IMG/VR virus record: IMGVR_UViG_3300032242_001604
Location: 1-22,042 of that record
Reading direction: 5' to 3' (one strand)
DNA length: 22,042 bases
DNA from: a virus
Below, in pieces: positions 1 through 7,470 of the stretch; position 1 is the first letter of the stretch; each line of letters begins with the position of its first letter. The translations under genes and the position numbers were made by a program. The notes under the pieces are model-generated. The model did no database searches and was not told the DNA's origin. It worked only from the letters and a program-made list of their open reading frames with translations.

Positions 1-777
1 ATTCAAAAGCCACTTGGAGAACTCAAAAGTTGGGTTTACGTTCTTCTCAAGCAAGACATGAGCCTCATAGCGATTGATGCGTGGGGGTTTATCCTCAATA
101 GGGATATGTTTGGCTGACGTAGTAATGTCAGTAAACATAATTATACGGGATTCATACACGTGGAATGAGCCTACAGTTACTGTAAGTGTACCCATTTCAA
201 CGTTTAATAGGGATGCAACAATCTCTTGCAAGAATGAGAAAGTTGGCAAATCATTGGCCATGCCCCAAAGAATGTCTTGACTCCGCATGATGGCACGCAT
301 ATTTAATCTGCCATTACGAATTCTAAATTCAATGGCCAAGGTACAAGGCACATCTTTGGCTTCCAAGTCCATATGGTCTACATCTGACCCGTACATTGGA
401 ATGACAGCACGACGGCTCATAGGGTCTTGCGTTAGCAACTTGGTGATGAACTTGACACCGTGTTTGCCAAACCAATAACTACCATAATTGCTATTTAGTT
501 TGCCATTGGCTACGATCTTGCCCCACTGTGCAGCATGCTCAGCAATGGATAGGTCATGTGGATCTGCTTTGAGGTACCAAGCCATCTCACGCTTTAAGTA
601 GCGTAGATTGAAGTTACGACCTTCAAAAGAGTTAAACCTTACAAGCGGATTGCAAGTGTAAGTGAAGTTCTCAATTTCAAGGCAGCGCTCACCACGTGGT
701 TGCGTCCATTGACCTTCTTGCTCAAGTATAAGATATAGATTAAGTAGGTCCTGCTCATTTTTAATCTTCATTTCCAT
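1..777 (-). CDS. Thymidylate synthase-family enzyme, probable dCMP hydroxymethylase (3' end outside window)
   Basis: Translating 777 down to 1 gives 259 open codons with no stop, so the C-terminus lies beyond the left edge. Family hallmarks are in order: a Glu in an ELLWFL-like block (E64), YGSYW (98-102), DPMSRR (118-123), catalytic Cys in VPC (C145), RSQD (165-168) and a GSFHVY segment. The position that matches Asn177 of E. coli thymidylate synthase is D176. In this family Asn reads dUMP, and Asp at this site is the hallmark of T4-type dCMP hydroxymethylase. I therefore infer a product such as 5-hydroxymethyl-dCMP, made with methylene-tetrahydrofolate. The start at 777 is preferred over the in-frame ATG at 771 because GAGG sits 6 bases upstream. 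The gene overlaps the kinase gene by 17 bp, which suggests translational coupling. Family confidence is high; substrate is inferred. Confidence 0.82.
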   Translation of the reverse strand, partial: MEMKIKNEQDLLNLYLILEQEGQWTQPRGERCLEIENFTYTCNPLVRFNSFEGRNFNLRYLKREMAWYLKADPHDLSIAEHAAQWGKIVANGKLNSNYGSYWFGKHGVKFITKLLTQDPMSRRAVIPMYGSDVDHMDLEAKDVPCTLAIEFRIRNGRLNMRAIMRSQDILWGMANDLPTFSFLQEIVASLLNVEMGTLTVTVGSFHVYESRIIMFTDITTSAKHIPIEDKPPRINRYEAHVLLEKNVNPTFEFSKWLLN

Positions 778-1696
778 AGTCGGCCTCGGTAATGTGATAA
801 GGTTGATTGGGATAGTTTTGCATATGGTACAAAGGTGGAGGCAATTTATGTGCCTGCACTGAATTGTTTAATGCCCATGTGAATGCATTGTTACCTAATG
901 CAAAGATACGTGAGGGTTTAAGCTCACGAATAAATGCAGGATTTGTAGGTGTACCTTGAAATGTTTGTGTATTGACCCAATAGCACTGGGACTCTGGAAT
1001 GCCTTCACGATCTAATGTCTCAGCCAGCATTCTGCTTGGGCCATCATTGTCCAAGAAATTAATGAAAGGCACCACAGCTGCACCGTGGCGTACATTGGTT
1101 CTGGGGCCTCGATCACAAAGCATAAGGTAGTTTCCTTCCTTAAACGTTCCGCCGCCATCTGAGCCATTCTTAGTGCTTGCAGTGTTGATCTTTTCCATTA
1201 AATCATCCACCTCATCGTACTGATAATCATAATGCACGACAGGCAAATCTGTATGTAGCTTTAAAGTCTCATACTCATCATAGACTTGGCGCAATTGCTT
1301 TATAGTGTCCAAGTATTCATCTTCACTCCGAGAAGCAAATGTAGTAGCGCATAAATCAAAGCTAGGCTGGCATTGCACAACAACAGCACCACGAGCCAAG
1401 GCCACCCTTTCCAACATTCTTTTTCTTGGCATGTCCACACGATTAGCGCCACCTCGATACACACTGCCATACACAGGCTCAGAAAGCCATGAACGATCCA
1501 TGATAACGTGGTCATTGTATGTAAGTGCCTGCGTCATTGAACGAAAGTAAATTTTACAGAGTTCCTCAGCTACAAGATTTGTATATGGCCCATGCTTAAC
1601 AATTTGAGTCATATGGTCTGACTGTAGACGCTGTCTAAGCGTCTCAGCCAATGTGGTTTTGCCGGCCCCATCGGGGCCTTCAAGAATGATGATCAT
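761..1696 (-). CDS. Thymidylate/dNMP kinase-like domain fused to a uracil-DNA-glycosylase-like domain
   Basis: The 311-aa protein has two parts. Residues 1 to about 172 are a P-loop nucleotide kinase: Walker A GPDGAGKT (7-14), the DRSWLSE segment (67-73) typical of phage thymidylate kinase-like proteins, and an Arg-containing lid region. A Gly/Ser-rich linker (about 174-187) joins residues 190-311. These resemble the family 4/5 uracil-DNA glycosylase fold in layout: an early CDRGPR segment, VPF, GIPES..YWVN, then PSRIFALGNNA. The usual catalytic and HPSP-type motifs are not intact, so this half may only bind a nucleotide or base. The start overlaps the glycosyltransferase stop (ATGA). Next to a hydroxymethylase-like gene, the obvious role is phosphorylating a modified dNMP, as T4 gp1 does, or a base already in DNA. 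That role is inference; the kinase fold is solid. Confidence 0.75.
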   Translation of the reverse strand: MIIILEGPDGAGKTTLAETLRQRLQSDHMTQIVKHGPYTNLVAEELCKIYFRSMTQALTYNDHVIMDRSWLSEPVYGSVYRGGANRVDMPRKRMLERVALARGAVVVQCQPSFDLCATTFASRSEDEYLDTIKQLRQVYDEYETLKLHTDLPVVHYDYQYDEVDDLMEKINTASTKNGSDGGGTFKEGNYLMLCDRGPRTNVRHGAAVVPFINFLDNDGPSRMLAETLDREGIPESQCYWVNTQTFQGTPTNPAFIRELKPSRIFALGNNAFTWALNNSVQAHKLPPPLYHMQNYPNQPYHITEADYGNED

Positions 1697-2589
1697 TTAA
1701 GGAAGCTTTCTAATTTTTTTAATGTTGCTTTTTTGGTTGCAATCTTGTTATTCAACGCCACGGCTTGTTCTGCTGCCAATAGCTGCATGCGTTCCTCACT
1801 CATGTTTTCAATCTCATGCAATGTGTAAGCATAAGATGAATCTATAACACCTAGCTCTTTCACATCACCGCCAAGAATACAACCTGCATGTGCAGCATGT
1901 AAATACCTAACACGCCACCAACCGCAACCTGCATGCGTGTAGGTTGGGCATAGTACGCCTTTGTATTCACCGTATTGCCAAACAACATCACTTTCAAGTA
2001 TACGTGGCTGCCCCAAGGCTTTACCACCTACACTAAAGACGGGCCATGATAGGTTTTGCATAGTCGCCCATTCATGTGCATCTTTTGAAAGTGATGCGTT
2101 GTACCACTCAATTTTACGCTTAGGCCAAGCCATTTGATGGCAAGCCGGTTGCATATACAAAGATGATGGGTCCCATGCCAAGATAGTCTCTACATCAAGG
2201 CCCATCTTCTTTGTATCACCCCATGGAAAAAGTGGAGCAATCCACTTATGCTCACGCAGGTCGCTTGCAGGAATCATGTCTGCCCATGAATCAAAGATTT
2301 TTTGGAATGACCAGTCATCCAAGCAAATGTAAGCATCCATGCATTCCTGCAAAACACGCTTAGCACCTGCGGGATGAACCGCATTCTTATCCAGTGGGTA
2401 GACATAAAGAAAAACTTTGTCATACCGAGCCAAGTTGGTATCCTCATGTACTGCCATGTGATCTACCTCATGCCCCTGACTAAGATACGCATCACGCATC
2501 AACTCGGGCACCGATACAAACTTGGTTGAGCTTGCACGATTAGGATGATTAGTATGCGTCTCAGTCACACCGGTAATAAGAATCTTCAT
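1693..2589 (-). CDS. Putative GT-B-like glycosyltransferase (DNA modification candidate)
   Basis: The 298-aa protein opens with MKILITGV followed by a GHEVDH turn, the pattern of a Rossmann-type GT-B N-domain. Its C-terminal part has RYLHAAHAGCILGGD (about 228-242), SYAYTLHEIENMSEERMQ and a Lys-rich helical tail. This resembles the donor-binding end of GT-B enzymes, where an R..EA...GC block precedes a short helix and an I..M..ER..L helix; here the usual Glu is Ala or His. No signal peptide or membrane segment is seen. GGAG lies 8 bases before the ATG, and the start overlaps the upstream stop (ATGA). It is co-directional and overlapping with the kinase and hydroxymethylase-like genes, so a role in adding sugar to hydroxymethylated bases fits. 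A different sugar-transfer role, or a non-catalytic GT-B fold, remains possible. Confidence 0.5.
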   Translation of the reverse strand: MKILITGVTETHTNHPNRASSTKFVSVPELMRDAYLSQGHEVDHMAVHEDTNLARYDKVFLYVYPLDKNAVHPAGAKRVLQECMDAYICLDDWSFQKIFDSWADMIPASDLREHKWIAPLFPWGDTKKMGLDVETILAWDPSSLYMQPACHQMAWPKRKIEWYNASLSKDAHEWATMQNLSWPVFSVGGKALGQPRILESDVVWQYGEYKGVLCPTYTHAGCGWWRVRYLHAAHAGCILGGDVKELGVIDSSYAYTLHEIENMSEERMQLLAAEQAVALNNKIATKKATLKKLESFLK

Positions 2590-2807
2590 GCAGGCAACTC
2601 CAATGCAATGTAGCCTTCAGTTGCATCATGATTCACGTCGCCTGTACGCCCGCCAGCTGCAAGATAATCCGCAACGGTCATGCCATCATGATATAACGCA
2701 TAACGCTCGGCCGCCAATGTGCCTGCACGCTTTGGATTGTCAGCCATTAAAAGTTTAATGATGGCCTTTTTGCTTGCACGACGACGAATTTTGACTATCT
2801 CAGTCAT
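2586..2807 (-). CDS. Small conserved phage protein, function unknown
   Basis: A 73-residue protein with a basic N-terminus (KIRRRASKKA) followed by NPKRAGTLAAERYALY, a DGMTVADYLAAGG segment and GYIAL near the end. The NPKR...R..LY.DGMTVA.YL.AG pattern is one I associate with short proteins of many phages; no function is known to me. The start at 2807 is chosen over a longer reading from 2855 because TAGGAGAAAG lies just upstream, with AGGAG 7 bases from ATG, and because the longer form would run into the helicase stop. Its 44-bp upstream gap carries a 15-base motif that recurs in the divergent control region. Its stop overlaps the glycosyltransferase start, so it opens the modification operon and could be transcribed with it. 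Confidence 0.75.
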   Translation of the reverse strand: MTEIVKIRRRASKKAIIKLLMADNPKRAGTLAAERYALYHDGMTVADYLAAGGRTGDVNHDATEGYIALELPA

Positions 2808-2851
2808 AGACTTTCTCCTAGAGTAAATGTAAAAACTTGCATGTATACTTT

Positions 2852-4237
2852 TCAAATATCAACGGGAACCATTTTATCACGTTTCACGTAGTCACGTACG
2901 GCATCTAACAGTTTTTGTTGAGTCTTGTCTTTGCGCTTTACCGCAGATAAGATGGCTTCATCAACTGTATCACGTGCAATGATGTGATGAACTACAATGT
3001 GATTCTTTTGACCTTGACGCCAGAGTCGACGAATAAACTGCTCATAAGTTTCAAGGGACCATGTTAAAGAATACCAGATGACAGCATGGCCCGAACCTTG
3101 TAAATTAAGGCCGTGGCCCGCTGACATGGGATGTGCAAGCAATACCGGTATTTCTCCGGCATTCCAAGACTTAATAATCTTATCAAGCTTAGTGCCAATA
3201 ACCCCAGAACCGATAATAGGAGCATGAGGAAAGACCTGCTTAAGCCTTGCAAGGTCATGCGCAAAGTGATAACCGATAATGCAAGGCTGGCCTGATAGCT
3301 CCTCGACCAGTTCGAGTGCTGCGTCTGTTTTTGCGTCATGGATGTGTAATATCTCTCGTTCATCGCCGTCTAAATACGATCCACCATTCGCAATTTGTTG
3401 GCCTTTCATGACAGCGACTGCAGCATTGACAGCTGTAACATTGCCTGCATCCAACTCAATCGTGAGGTTGTCTTCAAACGACTTGTACATTTTCTTTGCA
3501 GCAGGGGGTAGATCTATATAGATATTGTTATAAGTTAGCTCGGGTAAATCTAGATGGTCCAGCGCTGCCATACGCAGCACTTTGTCTTTCAACTTTTCAT
3601 GGATTCTTACTTCACCATCGGGCTGAATCTTCCATTCATAACCGCCATAACCCGATGGGTAAAAGTATTCTTGTCTGAAACGTGTAATGAAGGGTCCAAA
3701 CGTAGCACCTTGGTCAATGATGTACTGTGGGCCAAAGATGTCAAGCAGACTATTTGGAGCGGGTGAGCCGGTTAGACCCCAACGGCGATCAAACTTGTTA
3801 AGCACAGGCTTTAGGCATTTAAAGCGTTGTGTCCCGGGATTCTTCATGTAGCTAATCTCATCGATTGTCAAGATGTCAAAAGGCCAGACTTTGCCATTAA
3901 GATGCGATGACAGCCATTGAAGGCCTTCATAGTTAATTACATAAATGTCATGGTTCTGTTTGAGTACTTTAGCTTTTGCACCACCATGTAAGACACCTAC
4001 AGAGTAATCAGCAAATTGATCCCATTTTTTAACCTCAACAGGCCATACGCCATGTGCCGGTCTTAAAGGCGCAAGAACCAACATTTTCTTGACCATACCT
4101 TTAAGTCGTAAAGTGCGATAGGCAGACAACACGATGGCTGTCTTACCTAACCCTGGGTCAAGCCATAAAGCACCTGAGCCATGCGTGACAAGAAACTTTA
4201 CAGCTTCTTTTTGATACTCATGAGGTTCCCAAAACAT
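2852..4237 (-). CDS. SNF2-type superfamily 2 helicase/ATPase
   Basis: The 461-aa protein has the ordered motifs of the SNF2 group of SF2 enzymes: a Q-type YQKEAV (8-13), Walker A DPGLGKT (27-33), Walker B ILTIDEIS with D126-E127, motif III GLTGSPAPN, and motif VI EQFIRRLWRQGQK in the second RecA-like domain. It should use ATP to move along or remodel double-stranded DNA, in replication, repair or recombination. At this length it is a minimal two-domain form without accessory domains. The start at 4237 (MFWEPHEYQ) is preferred over 4267 because the helicase homology begins there and it leaves a short 20-bp overlap with the VRR-NUC gene. A weak GAAAG lies upstream. The adjacent nuclease genes suggest joint action. 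Confidence 0.92.
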   Translation of the reverse strand: MFWEPHEYQKEAVKFLVTHGSGALWLDPGLGKTAIVLSAYRTLRLKGMVKKMLVLAPLRPAHGVWPVEVKKWDQFADYSVGVLHGGAKAKVLKQNHDIYVINYEGLQWLSSHLNGKVWPFDILTIDEISYMKNPGTQRFKCLKPVLNKFDRRWGLTGSPAPNSLLDIFGPQYIIDQGATFGPFITRFRQEYFYPSGYGGYEWKIQPDGEVRIHEKLKDKVLRMAALDHLDLPELTYNNIYIDLPPAAKKMYKSFEDNLTIELDAGNVTAVNAAVAVMKGQQIANGGSYLDGDEREILHIHDAKTDAALELVEELSGQPCIIGYHFAHDLARLKQVFPHAPIIGSGVIGTKLDKIIKSWNAGEIPVLLAHPMSAGHGLNLQGSGHAVIWYSLTWSLETYEQFIRRLWRQGQKNHIVVHHIIARDTVDEAILSAVKRKDKTQQKLLDAVRDYVKRDKMVPVDI

Positions 4238-4505
4238 AATCAATACTTTCTTTAGAATCAACAACAAACACGTGATGCTTTAATAGCCTTAAGTCGTGAT
4301 GTACTTTATCTTGTAACGCAGAAGTTTTCCCGCCCGGACGTTTTAGCTCAACCCAGATGATTTTCCCATTAGGTAAAGCCACAATCCGATCAGGCCAACC
4401 TCGAGCAAACCTAATGTGCAATTTCAAAGTCAAAAGCTTATGCTTCTTACATTGCGCTGAGAAGTACCTTTCAAGGTCGCGTTCAAGAATAACTTTGGTC
4501 ACCAT
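4218..4505 (-). CDS. VRR-NUC domain nuclease
   Basis: The 95-aa protein is a stand-alone VRR-NUC domain of the PD-(D/E)XK fold. Visible are RGWPDRIV (D39), IWVELKRPGG with E53-x-K55, and the helix SALQDKVHHDLRLL that follows the active site in this family. Phage members are known to cut branched DNA or nick duplexes and often sit beside a helicase. Start choice: ATG at 4505 has GGAGG 9 bases upstream and overlaps the end of the RecB-like gene by 7 bp; an in-frame start further up at 4550 has no support. The 3' end overlaps the SNF2 helicase start by 20 bp, so the two are probably translated together and may work as a pair at forks or recombination intermediates. Confidence 0.9.
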   Translation of the reverse strand: MVTKVILERDLERYFSAQCKKHKLLTLKLHIRFARGWPDRIVALPNGKIIWVELKRPGGKTSALQDKVHHDLRLLKHHVFVVDSKESIDYVLGTS

Positions 4506-5134
4506 TGGCAAGGCCCTCCATTGCTTTTGCGGAAATGGCACCAACGACAATTGTTTGTTGGCTTAGGCGCAAAGATGTCGTCATTTTCAATCTTTGTAAT
4601 GCGATCGGTAATCCATTGCTTTAATGCATCAAGATCAGAACGTTTATGCGTTGTGTATGACACACGCTTTTTAAGATCAATATAGCAAACCTCGGTGTCT
4701 ACTTCTTCAACCTGAGGGTTGGTTGCCAAGATGACTGCGGCATAGAGCTTTAATTGGTCTTCATAGTCCCTTTCTTTGCCTGTCTTCCAGTCAAGGACGT
4801 GTGCACGAGGGGGCATAAAATACGTAGCATCATAGATACCCCTTAGCCAATAATTAGGGTCCTTAAAGTCACAGGGCTGCCAATCTTTGGTGATGGCAAA
4901 CGCAACTTCACTTTGAGCGCCAAGCAAAATCAATTCATTAATGTATTCATACCAGTAACTGAAGTCTGGACTAAGCAAAGGCATATTTGTCAAAGCCTGC
5001 TCAAACTCGTAATGAATGTCTTTGCCTCGTTGTGCTGCGTCGCCTGTAGGCTCTTGACGATGCTCAAGACGAGTAAGCTTATATTTATACGGGCATTGCT
5101 CGTATGACTTAATGCTTGAGTTACTGAACCCCAT
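4499..5134 (-). CDS. RecB/Cas4-like PD-(D/E)XK exonuclease with probable Fe-S cluster
   Basis: The 211-aa protein matches the RecB-type nuclease domain (PDDEXK_1 / Cas4 group). H41 lies in GKDIHYEFE, D102 in RGIYDA, D115-x-K117 in VLDWKTGK, and the Q127/Y131 motif in DQLKLYA. Four Cys are placed as in AddB/Cas4 Fe-S nucleases: C14 in SYEQCPYKYK, then C196, C199 and C209 at the C-terminus. An iron-sulfur cluster clasping the two ends is therefore likely. The expected activity is exonuclease or endonuclease on DNA ends in recombination or repair. The start at 5134 has GGGA just upstream; extra residues in the longer frame (to 5203) look unrelated to the domain. It follows the 62-aa gene with a 14-bp overlap and precedes VRR-NUC. 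Confidence 0.9.
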   Translation of the reverse strand: MGFSNSSIKSYEQCPYKYKLTRLEHRQEPTGDAAQRGKDIHYEFEQALTNMPLLSPDFSYWYEYINELILLGAQSEVAFAITKDWQPCDFKDPNYWLRGIYDATYFMPPRAHVLDWKTGKERDYEDQLKLYAAVILATNPQVEEVDTEVCYIDLKKRVSYTTHKRSDLDALKQWITDRITKIENDDIFAPKPTNNCRWCHFRKSNGGPCQW

Positions 5135-5309
5135 TTTGTTTCCCTTCGACTTCGGCAAGGTGCATGACACTAACCACAGCCATCTTTGTATCTGCCATAG
5201 CATTAAAGCCTTCTTTTACAGCAGTGTCATAGTCTTTATTTAAGCATGCATCGTACATGCGTTTCAATGCAGCTTCTGCATTAATCAAAGGTTTTGAGTA
5301 GTCAATCAT
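5121..5309 (-). CDS. Small hypothetical helical protein
   Basis: A 62-residue protein that I do not recognise. It is predicted mostly helical (INAEAALKRMYDAC, YDTAVKEGFNAMAD, KMAVVSVMHLAEVE) with no membrane segment and a single Cys. The start at 5309 overlaps the polymerase stop in an ATGA junction, with AGGA 7 bases upstream; the longer reading to 5390 lies inside the polymerase gene and is not needed. Its position between DNA polymerase and the RecB-like nuclease suggests a replication accessory role, but nothing in the sequence shows one. Confidence 0.72.
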   Translation of the reverse strand: MIDYSKPLINAEAALKRMYDACLNKDYDTAVKEGFNAMADTKMAVVSVMHLAEVEGKQNGVQ

Positions 5310-7165
5310 TTTGTGTCCTGATAAGTGTTGCCAATTTTGTAATCGCTGACCATAGGGACATCCATCTGCAATGCGTTGCACATCGCCCATGTCAATGTTT
5401 CAGCTTCACGTTCCAAGTGATCCTCAGGCGCAGAGATGACCAACTCATCATGAACGCTGAGAAGTAAACGACTACCTTTACGCTTCTTTTGATACAGCAG
5501 CATGGCAGCCTTGGCTTGGTCTGCAGCAGAGCCTTGAATCAAAAGGTTGACACCTTTATAGTCAAACTCACGCAAACGGCCATTGATAATTTTAGGCGGT
5601 TCCATCTTGATAAGACGCTCGCCTAATGTTTTGATAGGTTGCTTTAATTTATAACGCGTACGCATTGTGGATTGCATCATCTTTAAGCCTGGTGCCACCG
5701 AAGATGTATATGCATCCATCAATGTCTTGGCCAATGCGTAGGGGACCTCAATCATTTCACTGACCTTCTGCGGCCCAGCGCCATACAAAATAGCAAATGA
5801 TACGCCTTTTGAGTATGTACGTGATACTTCTTGGCCTGCAGCCTCAGTCATCAACTTGGCAGCGTAGGTATGCAAGTCTGCTCGAGCATCTTCTTGATAT
5901 TGCTTCATAAGATTGCCACCTTCAAAGTGAGCAAAGATACGAAGCTCCTGTGCGTTAAAGTCGCATGCCACCAACTTATGACCTTCATCAGGAAGAATAA
6001 AGCTACGGATCAATGGCAAGGGCGCAATATCCAAGTCTGTGGGGATAACTATTTCGTTACGACCCATGCCGGTAATGGCCCCTGCGGAGACAATCTTCGG
6101 GTAACGGACAGGCGCATTTTGAAAGTTTGGTGTTGAGGAGAGTCTTCCTGTTCGGGTCCCCCCACGCTCACCTCGAACACTGTTCCAGTTGGTGTAGATT
6201 CTGCCTGTAGACTCAGAAGCTTGTAACCAGGGCTCAATGAAAGTTGACAAACATGTTGATAAGTTGGCTCTATATCGTAGGACACCTTTTAACTCCTCGT
6301 GTGTAATTAATGCATCTAATGATTCTTTATCAGCTCTAGGCGCCCCTTTGTCTGTTGAAGGCCACCCATTTGTTTTGTCCCAGTAATCAGTGGGATAAAT
6401 ACTATCGACCAGCTGTTTATCGCTGTCGATATTTAATTCAGGAGACTTTAGCAATGCACGCACCCAAACACTACATTTTTCAATATCTATTATTGCTTGT
6501 TGTCGGGCTTTTTCCAAGCCATTACGATCAACCCTTACGCCTAACCGTGAATTTTCAAGCAACATTGGGATCAGTTCCATCTCACGAAGATAAGGCGCTT
6601 CCTGTGAAGGCACGACCTGTGGGTAAAGATGTTCATAAAGCAATGAAGTAAGTTGTACATCAGCCTTGGCATAGCGACCTACCAATTCCACGGGGCCTCG
6701 GCAAATGTATGCGCCCCATGTAGACTTTTTACGCCTTGCCTCGTCCACGTTTTCAATGATCCAAGCTTTAAGTTCATCTCTTTCATCAGGCTGCGCCAGA
6801 CCATAGGTCATCACTAAATCTTTTAAAGATAAAGATTGGACATGTGGATCGTGTAGAAAAGCCAGTATAAGAGTATCATGTATACGAATATGTTCAGGTA
6901 TGGGTAGATCAAGATGAATCTCAGCAACGTCCAAGTCAAACATAGCATTATGAAAGCATATAACACGATCAGAATCATAGATAAGTTCCAACATGGACTT
7001 GACGGCTGCTTTTGTGGTGTTATTCCCTGTGGCATGGCCAAATGCATGGTATCCATCAGGGTATTGGCCTTCAGGGTCGTAGAGGGCCAAGCCAACGGGC
7101 ACGGGTGGGTACTTAGGTCGAGCCTCGATGCCTTCAGTTTCAAAGTCTAAAAAGATAGGTTTCAT
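5306..7165 (-). CDS. polA: DNA polymerase I family (family A) with 3'-5' proofreading exonuclease
   Basis: The 619-aa replicative polymerase has an N-terminal DEDDy exonuclease (D7 and E9 in DFETEG, D77 in HNAMFD, Y165-x3-D169) and then the family A palm and fingers. Motif A is VACDFNAQELR (D402, with F-N-A in place of the usual Y-S-Q). Motif B is R449..K453...F457...Y461-G. Motif C is SVHDELV (D573). RTGRLSSTPNFQN is the template-binding block. There is no 5'-3' exonuclease domain, as in T7-like phage enzymes. F457 matches Phe762 of E. coli Pol I, the residue that selects against dideoxynucleotides; T7 has Tyr there. The start overlaps the upstream stop (ATGA) with no clear Shine-Dalgarno, so translation is probably coupled. 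Confidence 0.97.
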   Translation of the reverse strand: MKPIFLDFETEGIEARPKYPPVPVGLALYDPEGQYPDGYHAFGHATGNNTTKAAVKSMLELIYDSDRVICFHNAMFDLDVAEIHLDLPIPEHIRIHDTLILAFLHDPHVQSLSLKDLVMTYGLAQPDERDELKAWIIENVDEARRKKSTWGAYICRGPVELVGRYAKADVQLTSLLYEHLYPQVVPSQEAPYLREMELIPMLLENSRLGVRVDRNGLEKARQQAIIDIEKCSVWVRALLKSPELNIDSDKQLVDSIYPTDYWDKTNGWPSTDKGAPRADKESLDALITHEELKGVLRYRANLSTCLSTFIEPWLQASESTGRIYTNWNSVRGERGGTRTGRLSSTPNFQNAPVRYPKIVSAGAITGMGRNEIVIPTDLDIAPLPLIRSFILPDEGHKLVACDFNAQELRIFAHFEGGNLMKQYQEDARADLHTYAAKLMTEAAGQEVSRTYSKGVSFAILYGAGPQKVSEMIEVPYALAKTLMDAYTSSVAPGLKMMQSTMRTRYKLKQPIKTLGERLIKMEPPKIINGRLREFDYKGVNLLIQGSAADQAKAAMLLYQKKRKGSRLLLSVHDELVISAPEDHLEREAETLTWAMCNALQMDVPMVSDYKIGNTYQDTK

Positions 7166-7470
7166 TTTTTGTCTTTGTCAATTTTAGATACAATTGCCTT
7201 ACCGTATACATGAAAATTCGCTGGCTGAAGCATGCGTTGCTTAATGTCATCAAGGATCTTACAGGCTTGTGCCTGATGCTGCAATCGTGTTGCCTTAGTT
7301 AAAGGAAATGCTGAGATGCTGTAGGATTGCGCATTGACAGATTCACGAGTAGTTCTAAGTTTATTATTAGTAGTATAGGCTTCACCTGCACGAATAGACT
7401 TTAAAAACTGTGGTGCATATATCTTAATGTAGTCCGAATGAAATGCATCTATGATTTTGCGCTCGGTCAT
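7162..7470 (-). CDS. Hypothetical protein upstream of DNA polymerase
   Basis: A 102-residue basic protein that I cannot assign. It has an N-terminal helical part (KIIDAFHSDYIKIYAPQFLKSI), a polar middle and a charged tail ending in DKDKK. No membrane segment or Cys pair is seen. AAGGA lies upstream of the ATG at 7470, and the gene overlaps both neighbours by ATGA junctions. It is the last small gene before the polymerase, and ribosomes finishing it probably start the polymerase. It could be a processivity or accessory factor, but only its position suggests that. Confidence 0.72.
   Translation of the reverse strand: MTERKIIDAFHSDYIKIYAPQFLKSIRAGEAYTTNNKLRTTRESVNAQSYSISAFPLTKATRLQHQAQACKILDDIKQRMLQPANFHVYGKAIVSKIDKDKK

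Noticed and set aside
74-478. Plus-strand frames of 60-70 codons at the left edge
   Set aside because: They lie opposite the thymidylate-synthase-family gene, whose motifs are clear on the minus strand.
1-777. Ordinary thymidylate synthase for dTMP
   Set aside because: The Asn that reads dUMP is Asp, and the GD.H.Y block is changed to GSFHVY. With glycosyltransferase-like and kinase neighbours, a hydroxymethylase is the better reading, though substrate is unproven.
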